64,000 nt of DNA from Phoronis australis (lineage: Eukaryota > Phoronida > Phoronidae), in the NCBI GenBank assembly GCA_002633005.1, contig NMRA01000179.1:226214-290213 (forward strand). The letters run 5' to 3'. Numbering within the stretch: position 1 is the first letter of the stretch; each line of letters starts with the position of its first letter. The notes beneath the pieces are model-generated. The model saw only the letters and a program-made list of their open reading frames with translations. It did no database searches and was not told the DNA's origin. This document shows, in pieces, positions 38,601-49,501 of the stretch. The position numbers and the translations under genes were made by a program.

Positions 38601-39460
38601 CTACCATTAGAGGTTGAGGTGGGGCGGTACTTCGGAATCCCTGTGAATGAACGGATTTGTCGTGTTTGTAAAAAAGGAATTGAAGATGAAGTTCATTTCA
38701 TTTTTGATTGTGAAAAATATACTCACATTCGACCATATTTTTTACGGCGTTCAGCCCTACCTCAAATATTCCAAAATAACTTGAAAGGTCTAGCAAAATT
38801 CATTCAAGACGCTTTGCAGGTTAGAAGTAATTGTTTGTTTATAAACTAGTCTGAAGTGGTCGTATTTGAGCTTGTGCAATTTGTTATGTAATGATTTAAT
38901 TATTATTAGGTGACTGAGTAAGCCCATTGAGGCTGGGGGGTGTGGTGAATAATCTGTCTTTGATATTGTATTTACTGGTACCCTTATGTCACTATAGTAA
39001 ATAAATAAATAAATAATAAGTAAAATTACATTATCACTGTACTGGACGTAATTACCGAACGAACATTCGTTTTATAATCTCAACTACGTTACGACTCACA
39101 GCCAATTATACAAGTTCCGCAAATTTCCTTTCAGTGTGCAAAGAGCCAAAAGTGCTGTCGGGAAAAAGTTTGCAGACACTATCCAAACAAATACCAGAAG
39201 GTCTGACGTTGGCAGTCTATCTCAATGTACCCGACTCTACCATAACAGGAATAGGCTTCGACGCGCTCTCCAATGGACACTCGCTCAACATGGTGACTTA
39301 CAAAATATTGTTGGCCTGGAAACGCAAGGCCAAACCGAGAGACAAATTGGTGGAGATGCTGGTTGATGCTCTGAAAGATATGGGGCGCTATGACATCACA
39401 GATGTCCTCCTCACAAAGCACAAGGAGAATGTGGAGTTGTCTCCCCAGGACTTTATGTAG
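29653..39460 (+). CDS. ZU5/UPA-like and death-domain protein (probable DTHD1 orthologue), 7 coding exons
   Basis: Predicted signalling adaptor. Coding exons: 29653-29783, 34128-34479, 34898-35086, 35574-35890, 36488-37130, 37447-37594, 39135-39460. All GT-AG, phases 2,0,0,2,0,1; total 2106 nt, 701 residues plus TAG. The first exon has an acceptor at 29610 and stops in all upstream frames, so the ATG at 29653 (G at -3) starts translation. Residues about 50-110 look like a ZU5 sheet (GEFELLGTIIVVPPSVF). About 200-330 look like a second ZU5 end plus UPA-type segment (HINIRFPKKYLDKAIEWELL; RRPVTIRVPLP; DVSRFSVFAIV). About 605-690 is a death domain (LSKQIPEGLTLAVYL, then KILLAWKRKAKPRDKLVEML). The layout recalls PIDD, UNC5 and DTHD1; there are no leucine-rich repeats, transmembrane segment or signal peptide, favouring DTHD1. 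The orthology is my judgement. A LINE fragment sits in the last intron. Exon 1 is the least certain. Confidence 0.8.
30918..31072. repeat. GGCGGAT-family miniature element in an intron of the death-domain gene
   Basis: Left end ATAGGCGGATCCAGG, right end CCTGGATACGCCCCTG, with the shared core TTTTAGTGATATCAACTCTA seen also at 23862. Lies in the first coding intron (29784-34127). Confidence 0.8.
31392..31584. repeat. Possible miniature element with GTGGCGTAG termini
   Basis: Starts CCAGTGGCGTAGGCAAAG and ends TAGTTACGCCAGT, an imperfect terminal inverted repeat about 190 bp apart. The small ORFs across it are on both strands and unlike known proteins. A distinct family from the GGCGGAT elements. 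Confidence 0.5.
38487..38487. other. Single-N assembly joint
   Basis: One undetermined base at the 5' boundary of the LINE fragment. I see no duplicated flanks here, unlike the joints at 13942 and 40516. Confidence 0.9.
38488..39020 (+). mobile_element. 5'-truncated non-LTR retrotransposon (LINE) 3' end
   Basis: From 38488 to a TAG at 38849 an open frame encodes the C-terminal tail of a LINE polyprotein. It contains VSQRSVIARLRAGILPLEVE followed by a zinc-knuckle-like CRVCKKGIEDEVHFIFDC (C-x2-C...H-x4-C), the pattern found after the reverse transcriptase in many invertebrate LINEs. A short 3' UTR follows and the element ends in an AAATA-type simple repeat (about 38998-39020), typical of LINE tails. 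No reverse transcriptase is present. The 5' side abuts a single N (38487), so truncation may be biological or due to the joint. It is sense-oriented in the last intron (37595-39134) of the death-domain gene. Confidence 0.85.
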
Positions 39461-40043
39461 ACGTTTGTCTTGCACTTGTTCCACTTAAACTATTGCTTCA
39501 AAAGTGTTCACAAGCTCCGATTTAAACAGTGTGGATCCTCTGAAACTAAAACTGGGCACGTACACCGCAATTTTCAGAAAATGGGTCCACATCAAAACTT
39601 AGTTTTCTAAAGCATTCTTGTACATGCCTAAATTGTCAGTTAGGAGGGTTTTCAGGAACTGGCGCGTTCATGAAGCAGACCTCCATTAATGCAAGAATAT
39701 CCGTGTTCTATTTGACATTCGGTAAGAGGTTATCCAGTGTAACGCACAATCACGTGCTTAACTATGAATCAAATTTGACCGGCTGAACTGTTACAGCCCG
39801 ATGCGATTACGTACGCATGCGCCATCAGTCGAGAAGTGGTGAAGTCGAGGTCAGCACTTTCAAGTTTGTGCCGTCGGGTACTATAATGCTCGTTTGCAGA
39901 TCACTGTTGGGAAAACCAGGGCTACTTTACTTGAAATCTGTTTTTAAGGAATTTGGCTAGGTCAGGCAAATATTCGCAAGATATCATTGCGCATTAAATG
40001 CGTATCACATGATCACAAAAGCTTTCACTGACGTTTATCTTGC

Positions 40044-40515
40044 TACACCGAACGCCGAGACTTCAGGGTTTCTTTCATCAAGGTCAGTTTCATGCGTCTT
40101 TTGCGCAAGTTTCAGCGATATACACTCTATAGCCCTACAGTCCCATTGGAAGCGCTGTCATGACTCACTTAAGTTGTTGAACATGTAACACACACTACTT
40201 TGTGGGGCTTAAAAGTATTACTTCCTTTACATTCACCATTAGAACACAAGGCATAGTGTGTTTCGTCAGTCCAAAGATAGTTCACTGTTTAAAATTATTT
40301 ATCATTTGTAGCTGCGCTGATAGAACATTATTTGTGCTTAAGTTCTGACTAAAGTGAGTTGCGTTAAAATCCCTTTTATGAATGAAATTTTTAAGTAAAA
40401 TGAAGCAGTAAGAGTATCGTAAATGTGTGTAGGGCGCAGTATTCATGTTTTGAGCTCGTTGACAACGCACGATGAGAAGGAACGGTGATTTGAAATTTTT
40501 GATTTGCTTGTTTTA
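40044..40515. repeat. Copy 1 of a 472-bp direct duplication at an assembly joint
   Basis: Starts TACACCGAACGCCGAG and ends TGATTTGCTTGTTTTA, directly before a single N at 40516. The copy at 40517-40988 has the same ends and only a few substitutions. Almost certainly the same locus represented twice. Confidence 0.92.
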
Positions 40516-40516
40516 N

Positions 40517-40988
40517 TACACCGAACGCCGAGGCTTCAGGGTTTCTTTCATCAAGGTCAGTTTCATGCGTCTTTTGCGCAAGTTTCAGCGATATACGCTC
40601 TATTGCCATACAGTCCCATTGGAAGCGCTGTCATGACTCACTTAAGTTGTTGAACATGTAACACACACTACTGTGTGGGGCTTAAAAGTATTACTTCCTT
40701 TACATTCACCATTAGAACACAAGGCATAGTGTGTTTCGTCAGTCCAAAGATAGTTGACTGTTTAAAATTATTTATCATTTGTAGCTGCGCTGATAGAACA
40801 TTATTTGTGCTTAAGTTCTGACTAAAGTGAGTTGCGTTAAAATCCCTTTTATGAATGAAATTTTTAAGTAAAATGAAGCAGTAAGAGTATCGTAAATGTG
40901 TGTAGGGCGCAGTATTCATGTTTTGAGCTCGTTGACAACGCACGATGAGAAGGAACGGTGATTTGAAATTTTTGATTTGCTTGTTTTA
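40517..40988. repeat. Copy 2 of the 472-bp direct duplication
   Basis: Offset 473 from copy 1 throughout, with no net length change. Continues into unique sequence (GGTCTTGTTTATTT). Any ORF here is listed twice for this reason and neither looks like a gene. Confidence 0.92.
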
Positions 40989-41982
40989 GGTCTTGTTTAT
41001 TTTTGATTTATTTTAGTCATTTGAAACACAATGGCGACAAAGTTTTAAAATGTACCTGTAAGATTTAGCTACTTTTAGCTTTATGATGGTCAGGGTTACT
41101 CCGTATGCGTGTGCACTAAGTGCACTTCAGTTATTTCTACCAGTACACCTTACATGTATTTTATTAGACTGATTAGTATCTGTTCTCGCCAGGGTGTACC
41201 TGTATGGCTTGGCTAATTAATACAAGGTGTCCTCTTGTGAGTTACTTGTGATTGCATCATAACCCATAAAGTGCCTTTTGTTTAGAATAAAAAAATTACC
41301 AGTACACTATATTGATGTTCAATGTTACAAGTCAAACTCCGTCCTATTGCTTGGTGTCCAGATCAACAACAAAGTTGGGTGTGCCAAAATTCCTTAAGAG
41401 CATCTACCATTCAGTCGGTCAGAAAATTCTTCAAATTATTGCATAATGCGGGGCATGCAAAGCTACGCACACGCACGCACATGTCGTACCCAAGTACAAA
41501 ATCCCCCCTTCCCCCTTTGGCTTATGTCCCAACCACTTTTACCAACTACTGATCAGTTCATTGTCATTAATACAAAAATTTGCAACAACCCGACTGAGTT
41601 TAAGGACCTTATTTCAAATGTTCAATCTACTTCAAGCATGGGAAAGTACATATGTTTATGTCAAATTAAGTAATTTGTTGCGTTGTCTAAGGTTTTCCCC
41701 TTTTATAAAACTATAAAGCTTTTTTGAACACAAATTTTATCGCGGCTGAAGTTTCCAAAACTGGTAGACAATTTCCGTCTACTTCCGTGATGTGAGTCCT
41801 TGTACATCCCGTATCCGGCAGTGATGTCAGGGGAATGCCACCCGATTCTTTTTACCATCTCAATCGGCCTATATACACATCGCCTGTTATACAGTCGACC
41901 TCAACTTGCCGAGAGGTGTCGCGTTAACCTGTGAGGAAGGTAAGAAACGACGCAGCGACGTCAGTGGTTCGTCTGCAGAGTA

Positions 41983-42280
41983 AATGCCGCTATATCGCGG
42001 TGCATCGATCCCGCTTGTCTGAACAATGAAGCTGCGAAGAAAGCGGGTATATCGTTGTTCCGACTTCCTCGAAAGACCGAAAAGACTTAGGAAGTGGCTC
42101 GTGGTAGTGAAGAATGAAAGGTACGCTGTAAATAGCAAGTATGAGGCCGTGAAACATCTCCGTGTCTGTGGCCGGCATTTCGTCGACAGTGATTTCTCTG
42201 ACGAATTTCGGCTTACCAAAGAACTATCCATACGTTCCGTTGCCTGTGCATGTTCACGGCGCCTCTGTAGTATTTCTTGA
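41983..42280 (+). pseudogene. THAP-type zinc-finger domain, frameshifted
   Basis: One frame encodes CIDPACLNNEAAKKAGISLF and then RLPRKTEKT before a stop near 42083. The next frame continues RLRKWLVVVKNERYA and, near 42167, CGRHFVDSDF. Together these have the THAP order C-x4-C ... P-R-K ... RKW ... C-x2-H-F...DF, broken by a one-base shift in an A-rich run at about 42070-42085. THAP domains bind DNA and occur in cellular factors and in P-type and related transposases. No downstream transposase or other conserved domain is visible. It may be a decayed transposon gene or a retained exon with a sequencing error. Confidence 0.6.
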
Positions 42281-43483
42281 TCAGTGTATTCCGGTTCAAA
42301 TTGATAGCTGTGAAACCTACCGATCCGGCGTGAATTCTTCGTCGGATGAGCTCTTGACTAACTAAGTCGGGATTGGCGCCGGGCGAGTTGCCACGTAGAC
42401 GTTTATTATTCTGTGTTCTGTTTCAAGATGAATTATTCTCATCCTAACCGATGCTTATATAAAACTGAAACAAAATATGTTTTATTAGATACAATTTGTA
42501 ATGCCTTTGCAGTATTTGTGAGTGCAAATGTTGAGAAGCCAGTAATGAATAAACCACTGCGTTACCGGCTTTTGGTGCCGGCAATAAAGGTAATTGACCG
42601 GGCACCGAGGCCGTGTGAGCGCATGCTAATTCAGTGTTTGCTGACAGATAGCTATTATGAAACAATTACTCGATTTTATATCTATGGTCACTTGTTAGGG
42701 GAATCTTTATTCAGAAATACACATACATTATTGAAATCATTGTTACTGGTCTGTGGAAGGGGAACCCGACTTCGCGGCCCCCGACAATTGACCTATCGCA
42801 AGCTCCGCCCCTATGCGAAAAGTCACGTGATACCCGACATTCGAACGAGATGTCAGAGGCAAATACACTGTCGCTAAACGACGTTCCTGGTGGAATCGAT
42901 GAGAGTTTTTGCACTATTTGAAAACGCGTCGGCAGAGACAAGAGGCGATGCTTTTCACTAGTGAATCTTACGTTCATGATATGGGAATTTATAAAGGTGA
43001 CGATGAAAAAATAAGAGTTCGAGGAGCCAGCGAAAATCCGAAGGACCCCTCGGCCTCGGGGCCACCTTCACCTGACAAATGACAAGGCCACTGACACGAT
43101 ATGTTCGTGTAAAGCTGGGTATGTACCTTAAAGTAAAATTATCTGTACGATTCCATAGATTTCATGATCTTTCGAATAAAATCAGTGGAGATTCACCGAT
43201 ATTTTTATTCTGTCGTCTGCTAAATTTCGCCAAATGAAAAGTAGGTCACAACTGGTGGGACTCCTGGAGTAAAGTAGGTCATAGATTACAGACAACACAT
43301 GCACTATAGTGTCTGACTAGGTCGACTCGATAGCACTGTTTACGCTTTTCTAATCTTGTAACGAAATATTTCGATAAAAAAATTCAGGTTCATAGCTCAG
43401 GTACACACTCATCTCGTCCTGGCCAAACAGTTAGCTCCGGTAGGTTTAGGGCTGTGTCTAAGTAAAATTAATGCCTGAAATTC

Positions 43484-43517
43484 AGTGGCGGATCTAGGAT
43501 ACCACAGGGGGGGGCAA
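43484..43517. repeat. Left end of a GGCGGAT-family element entering an assembly gap
   Basis: CAGTGGCGGATCTAGGATACC followed by a G run matches the left end of the element at 13658. The rest is lost in the gap. Confidence 0.65.
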
Positions 43518-44172
43518 NNNNNNNNNNNNNNNNNNNNNNNNNNNNNNNNNNNNNNNNNNNNNNNNNNNNNNNNNNNNNNNNNNNNNNNNNNNNNNNNNNN
43601 NNNNNNNNNNNNNNNNNNNNNNNNNNNNNNNNNNNNNNNNNNNNNNNNNNNNNNNNNNNNNNNNNNNNNNNNNNNNNNNNNNNNNNNNNNNNNNNNNNNN
43701 NNNNNNNNNNNNNNNNNNNNNNNNNNNNNNNNNNNNNNNNNNNNNNNNNNNNNNNNNNNNNNNNNNNNNNNNNNNNNNNNNNNNNNNNNNNNNNNNNNNN
43801 NNNNNNNNNNNNNNNNNNNNNNNNNNNNNNNNNNNNNNNNNNNNNNNNNNNNNNNNNNNNNNNNNNNNNNNNNNNNNNNNNNNNNNNNNNNNNNNNNNNN
43901 NNNNNNNNNNNNNNNNNNNNNNNNNNNNNNNNNNNNNNNNNNNNNNNNNNNNNNNNNNNNNNNNNNNNNNNNNNNNNNNNNNNNNNNNNNNNNNNNNNNN
44001 NNNNNNNNNNNNNNNNNNNNNNNNNNNNNNNNNNNNNNNNNNNNNNNNNNNNNNNNNNNNNNNNNNNNNNNNNNNNNNNNNNNNNNNNNNNNNNNNNNNN
44101 NNNNNNNNNNNNNNNNNNNNNNNNNNNNNNNNNNNNNNNNNNNNNNNNNNNNNNNNNNNNNNNNNNNNNNNN
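43518..44172. other. Assembly gap (655 N)
   Basis: Undetermined bases beginning inside a repeat with G runs, a likely cause of the break. Long frames across it are artefacts. Confidence 0.99.
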
Positions 44173-45870
44173 TTTTAGTGACAACAGCTCGACCAAGGCT
44201 TTGAGTTCCGGCAGTAATCCAGTGCCCTTCCCTGTGCATGCCGATCGAATCTCTGAATTTTGACCGGGAGAGAAGTTCAGTTGAACGCCAGCTTACGGTT
44301 TATGAATAACAAAAATGTACCTCTGATACGAAACAAAATAATGTCCATTAGGTTGAAATAAATAAAAAACATGAAATAAAAATGTCCTTGAAAACAACAA
44401 TTTCCGGGGACTACCGCTAGAGTGCTGAGATCCAGCAGGTGCCGAGACAAAGGCGGCCAGACGTAGCCAACTCGGGAGTCAAAATCTGAGATAGCCCTGT
44501 ACCATACCCACCAAGCTGAAAATGCGTAACTTGGAACTAATATATTTGTGTTTATAATAGCCTTCGAGTTATCAAGCAACATCGCTAAGTTCAGCTGCTC
44601 GTGTGGCTGTACAGTTTGATCTGACGCTTTTCAACATCATTTTTTGGCTTAGGACATGCCAAAAAATGACGGGATGTTATTCTGGAGCAGCATAACGGCT
44701 GTTGGTGCTGCACACATCATATCAACACCGTTTCCCCTTTCTTAGCGGACAATTTCCTGAGCTATACACTAAAGTAAGTTTTACTCGACTGCGTGTGGTT
44801 TGTCGGGTAAAATGGCGGCTTGGAAACGCAGACGAAGGTGTGCCAAGAATGCTGCGTTCTGATTGGTCAATTAAGCCGTCCGTCATAATCCTGGCGATAG
44901 GTCAATTAGTAAGTATATTTTCAGTTTCGTGGCTAATTCCCATTATTTCTTTGGCTCACTATTATAGTGTTTTCCTGACTGGAGGTTTAGTTTCCAACTC
45001 AAGCTGGTTTATGTTCGTGCCAGTCCCGGCGGCCGCGACGGGCCTGATCGGGTTCCAATCCCTGATCGGGATAACAAGCGTTTTGTGTGTTTAGAACTCA
45101 AAAAATCATAAGTCTAAACAACACAGGTTTAGGTTCTCCTGTATGTATTTCACGGAAGAATACTTCGAATTTATCTCCGAACAGGCCCCTAAATCCTGCT
45201 TTGGACCTTGGTAAATTGGCCTGCCGAACTTTTTGTAGGCTACGGTGTGTCCAAATACCAATAAATCCGTAACAGCAAAATAAAACAACACCTTTTTATA
45301 AGAACTCGGTGTATTTTTAAGGGTTTTACATCGAAGCTCGAGTATTTATTGGTGCTAAACGATGAATTCAAGCGAAAACCTGACACCAGTAACCCTTTTG
45401 TGAACTGTTGAGCAGACTGCCTGTGAAACCAATTACGTCATTGGATAATTTCAACACCTCCGTCTGCCTTCAGGTGTCAGGTAACGCAACCGAACGTGCC
45501 GTTATCGAGTAGAACTACTCGATCTAAATTGATACAAAATGGGTTGATTTTTTGGGTGGCATACTCCTTTAACTAAAACCAAGTCGTGATAAGCCACTTA
45601 TATTGGACCCTGGCACCCAAATTACTTGTTCACCGTACCCGCACTTTCTCAAACGGCATGCAAGTCACCAAGTCGATCACACGGGGCTAATGCCGGGTTT
45701 ATACTTTGCATGCTTTTGTTCGATAATCCCACTTCTTGCATCAAACATCATATACATGCCTTCCACCAAACTTTTAGTTCACCATTCCTAGACAAGAGCA
45801 ACACAGAGCGTTGAAATGCGCCCACGAATGCACCGCAAACGATGTGCTTCTAGAGTTATTCATTTCTATC
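44173..45870. other. No gene seen
   Basis: A 130-residue hydrophobic plus-strand frame (44702-45094) has a GTG as its first codon and no splice or motif support. Nothing else notable beyond short GC-rich patches near 45030. Confidence 0.5.
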
Positions 45871-46853
45871 ATGAAAATTGCCACTAGATGGCGCAACACG
45901 TCCACTCCATCTGAAAAGGGAACATGCCATCGGTTCTTCAATAGAAAGCTACTTACCAAATTTCCTAAAAATCTGTCAAGGAACTTCAGAGAAGCAAGGG
46001 AAAACGGAAAAAAATGAAATTGCCACTAGGGGTCACAGCGTCCGCCTCAAAGTCGTCGTCTATTGTACATGTGAGCTTCATATACATGTAAATACACTTA
46101 CTAAATTTAATAAAGATCCTGGAGATACAGCTACGGCCTCAAAACAAAACAAAACAATACCACCACTAGAACGTGCCACAGTAACCGAAGTTGTCAGCAT
46201 AGCCAACCTCTTCACACTGTGTACACGTCAATTTTCAAAATCATTCTTGGAATGGTTTGGTTGTTAGAGGGGTGGACGCCAAAACACAGACTCGAAAACA
46301 GTAAAAATGGCCACTAGGTGGCACAAAATACCTAGAATGCATCCGGAAATTTGAGGAGGGTGTCATCTCACCAATAGGTGCTTATATTCCAAATTTTATG
46401 AAAATACATTGAGGACCTTTGAACGTACAAATGTAAATGTAAAAAAATTAAACTGCCACTAGGGGTGCACTGGTTATTTTATTCCATGCGAAAGTCCGTT
46501 GCCACCATCATATAAATACACTTACTAATTTTAGTAATGATCCTGCTAACTAGGAGGCGCCACAGTAGTTGAAGTCATCGCAAAATCATCGTCAGCCATC
46601 CTCTTGATGGTAAGAACATACATGCCAATTTTCGCAATCATCCTTGGAGCCGTTTGGTTGATAGAGGGGTGGACGCCAAAAAAACAGACTCGAAAACAGT
46701 AAAAATGGCCACTAGGTGGCACAAACTATGTCAAATCCATCCGAAAACGAGAGGATAGTTTCATCTCACTAATAGATGCCTATATTCCAAATTTTATGAA
46801 AATACGTTAAGTACTTCCGAAGATACAGAGGTAAGCGTAAAAAACTAAAATTG

Positions 46854-46867
46854 CCACTAGGGGGCAC
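46854..46867 (+). promoter_or_regulatory. Best CTCF-like motif in the array
   Basis: CCACTAGGGGGCAC matches the core of the CTCF consensus CCASYAGRKGGCRS. Five further plus-strand versions lie at 45881 (CCACTAGATGGCGC), 46023, 46311, 46456 and 46709. Binding is untested, and the organism must have CTCF for this to matter. Confidence 0.4.
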
Positions 46868-46975
46868 ACTGGTAGTCGGAGAGGTCCGAAAATCGTAGTC
46901 ATCGGTTGTGAGCTTCATAGAAACACAACTGCCAAACCTCATCAAGATCATGTGAGGGGTTTAGAAGATACATCT

Positions 46976-47060
46976 GCGGACGCCGGACGCCCGGACAGAC
47001 AGAGATGACGGCAATATGCGACCACATACAAATAGGCCCTTATGTGGGCGCACAAAAATG
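46976..47060. repeat. Dispersed-repeat terminus shared with 55845-55925
   Basis: GGACAGACAGAGATGACGGCAATATGC, then TATGTGGGCGCACAAAAATG, is repeated with changes at 55852-55915. It sits after the third motif pair of the array, so it may be the end of the element from which the array arose. Confidence 0.7.
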
Positions 47061-48265
47061 CGATGGAATTTAAAAAACATCATTTTAGAGCTAATTTTCT
47101 CAGTTTCAAAATAAAGGAGAATAGTTAGTGGTACGTTTTTGTGTCCAAAAGGCATCTTTTCAATAGGTTTAAATCTAAAAACATGTGCCGAGTTGATGAA
47201 CGGAGTTAACACGAATCTGTCACCTGGCATGAAGAAAATTATAGTAGCATCGTTTCCAGGCGATTGAACAGTTGCCGTTCTCAGTCTGTCAGTGACCATC
47301 ATAAGAGTCGTATGTGTTCGCCATCCAAGGCAACTGTTGCCAGTGAGTGAACATGGCCTTTAGATGACACAGAATACAGTAAGTCGAACTCGTCCAAAAA
47401 CAGGAAGGTGTCGTCGACTCCCGAAAATTCGTCAGAGAACTTAAATAATATTACAGAGGGAACACACAAAAACATTTTTCCATTGCAGTATTCGAATCTG
47501 TATATTTGTTGTCGAGGAGAAAGACATTTCCAAACTTTAAAAAAACCTTTAAAAGCGGTTATAAAGACACTACTGGAAAAAATGTCATCAGAGGCACCAC
47601 AGTAGTGAGGACCCATGTGAAACCATGGAAGTCGTGTTTCTTGTCAATAAGAACACATCTGTCAATTTTCAGTTTGGCGTACAGAGGCAGATTTCTAAAA
47701 TAATATTATGTATATGGTTACTAGGTAGCACAAAATATGTCAAATCCAACCCAAAACGGAAAGATGCAGTCGACTTCATAACAGAAACACATTTTTCAGA
47801 TCTCAAATCACAGAAATACTCTGCCAAAGATGCAAAGACAAACGAGAAAATAAATTTTCACTAAGGGCACCTCGGTAGTCAGAGTCGTTCAAATGTCCGG
47901 GGCACCCGTAAATACATTTATACTGTAGGTCAACACTTGGAAAAATCTCACAGTCAAATACCCTGCAGCGAGATACAACCGTGGTCGCAAAAACGACAAA
48001 ACCACCAACAGGGGTGTCACAGTTGTCAAACACATCCAAACATCAACGTCAGCCACCGTCATTTCATCATAGATACACCTAGAATCAGAAAAAAGTGCCT
48101 GCTAGGGGCTGGAAAAGTACATTGAATCCATCCGAAAATGGAACGGCACCGCCTTTTGCTTGATGGAAACCTATTTGCCACTTTGAAAATTAGTCAAGTA
48201 ACTCCTAAGATACAGAAACAAACGTAAACATCAGCTAAAATAGGCACAGCGGTGGTTGGATAACG

Positions 48266-49200
48266 ATAATGTGCAACTACTCATGTATACATGTACATGT
48301 GTGTGCGTGTGTGTGCGGGCCCATACAAATCTAATAAAGGATCGCTATGACCGCGGATATTGATATCCATCACATGCATTCAAGACAAGGTCTGTATTTT
48401 TGCTACAGCAAGACTGAAACAAATATTTGCATCAATCACGAGTGGGAGCAGACATACATGTATACATGTAGACAATTGCTCTCTATGTGGCACTGGGTTC
48501 CATGCTAGTGAAAACCGAATTATCGTATATTTAATCAATGATTACACACTCAGTGACCTAAAGTGGCCTACTTAGCTGTGTTGGCTTACGTAGTAAATGA
48601 TTATTAGCCAAGTTTAAAGAAAATGGTTCCAACTTAAGCCTTTATTCGAGCCCCTAAACAGAGATTAATGGCAGTTTTAGGAAATGGTGATGTGTTTTGT
48701 TTGTTTCTAGCACGATCTTGTATGCATGATTCATAGGTTAGTAGGTGGTTCGTGAGTAAGGTGCGATGCTCGTGCGTATGATTCTATGGCACCCCTGACT
48801 CCACTTAAACGTCCGACAACGTCAAAGCTAACCACTACTTACGGTGTTTCCAAAACTATTACAAGCATTAAATTAAGCTGCAACCATCTTTGAACGAGAA
48901 AATACCACCAACAACTAACGTGTTTGAACTCAATGTAAACGTTCCCATTTTCTGGCTTGTTATGTAATTGCAAACCTCGTTACAAATCCCTATTGTGACT
49001 TTTTTCTGCATTTAAACAGTACACACCATGGATTTTTGCACATTTTGAATTACCGGTGGCCACAAACTAAATGTATGACGTAAAAGTTAGCTAAACCCAT
49101 GTTTATTTTGTGTAATTAGCTCAAAATTTTGATTTTTCTTTCAATTTTGCCAATTTTCACATTTCCCGCCATGTGACGTCATGGGTTGAACACAAGAGAT
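48266..49200. other. No gene seen
   Basis: Short TG/CG-rich simple sequence near 48297-48320 and scattered TACATGTA palindromes; otherwise featureless AT-rich DNA. Confidence 0.5.
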
Positions 49201-49219
49201 TCGTAACTAGCATTGAACA

Positions 49220-49488
49220 ATGGCGGAAAGCAGGGAATTTGAAAGCGACGACGATTATGAGCAAAAATTGAACGAATACTATGAAGAAACGTACGGGAAT
49301 GGTGGCCAGGATGAGGAAATGGGGTTGCACGAAAGCGAGAATAAGTTTAATGTGCTTCCGGCTGCGTACTTTTCTACTTTGAGCCTTATGAACTGGATCC
49401 TCCCGCGAGAGAAGCGGCCTCGGGCTCGGCGAGTCAACCCAGTCATCCAACAGACGATCCTGAACTAAGAGCTGATGTTTCTGAATGA
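49220..49488 (+). pseudogene. Small acidic ORF with a frameshifted FEP segment (resembles the N-terminus of P2X7-C-domain-type proteins)
   Basis: An ATG in good context (ACAATGG) opens MAESREFESDDDYEQKLNEY, acidic and Tyr-rich. The frame ends at a TAA at 49468, but from about 49360 a second frame reads FYFEPYELDPPAREAASGS and DDPELRADVSE before TGA at 49488. The biased composition across both frames suggests one original frame broken by a one-base shift near 49350-49370. The acidic head followed by a Y-x-FEP motif recalls invertebrate proteins with a P2X7-type C-terminal zinc domain, but that domain (W-C-x-C-G-x-C) is not visible downstream. It could instead be a first exon followed by an intron. 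Family call is tentative. Confidence 0.4.
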
Positions 49489-49501
49489 TAAATATTGTCC
49501 T

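Larger units (their letters stand above)
39461..41980. other. Downstream flank of the death-domain gene, no gene seen
   Basis: Contains the gene's 3' UTR start and the falsely duplicated 472-bp segment; otherwise AT-rich sequence without supported exons. No clear AATAAA follows the stop codon in the first 500 bases. Confidence 0.5.
45871..48265. repeat. Degenerate array of about 400-bp units carrying CTCF-like motifs
   Basis: The unit starts near GCCACTAGGTGGCACAAA, contains AATCCATCCGAAAA and CCAAATTTTATGAAAATAC, and about 145 bp later has a second motif, GCCACTAGGGGGCACACTGG. Clear motif pairs are at 45881/46023, 46311/46456 and 46709/46854 (unit period 430 then 398 bp). More decayed units extend to about 48265 (for example GTTACTAGGTAGCACAAA at 47716 and ATCCATCCGAAAATGG at 48126). 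The array has no convincing coding capacity. The motif CCACTAGGGGGCAC is close to the animal CTCF core. Confidence 0.8.

Noticed and set aside
42413..42877. 154-residue plus-strand ORF
   Set aside because: No recognisable motif, composition like translated non-coding DNA, and it follows a decayed THAP segment without a plausible link.
43409..44239. Long frames of 240-276 residues across 43.4-44.2 kb
   Set aside because: They consist almost wholly of undetermined bases in the gap.
44702..45094. 130-residue hydrophobic plus-strand frame resembling a membrane protein
   Set aside because: Its first codon is GTG, hydrophobicity follows from T-rich sequence, and no splice signals or family motifs are present.
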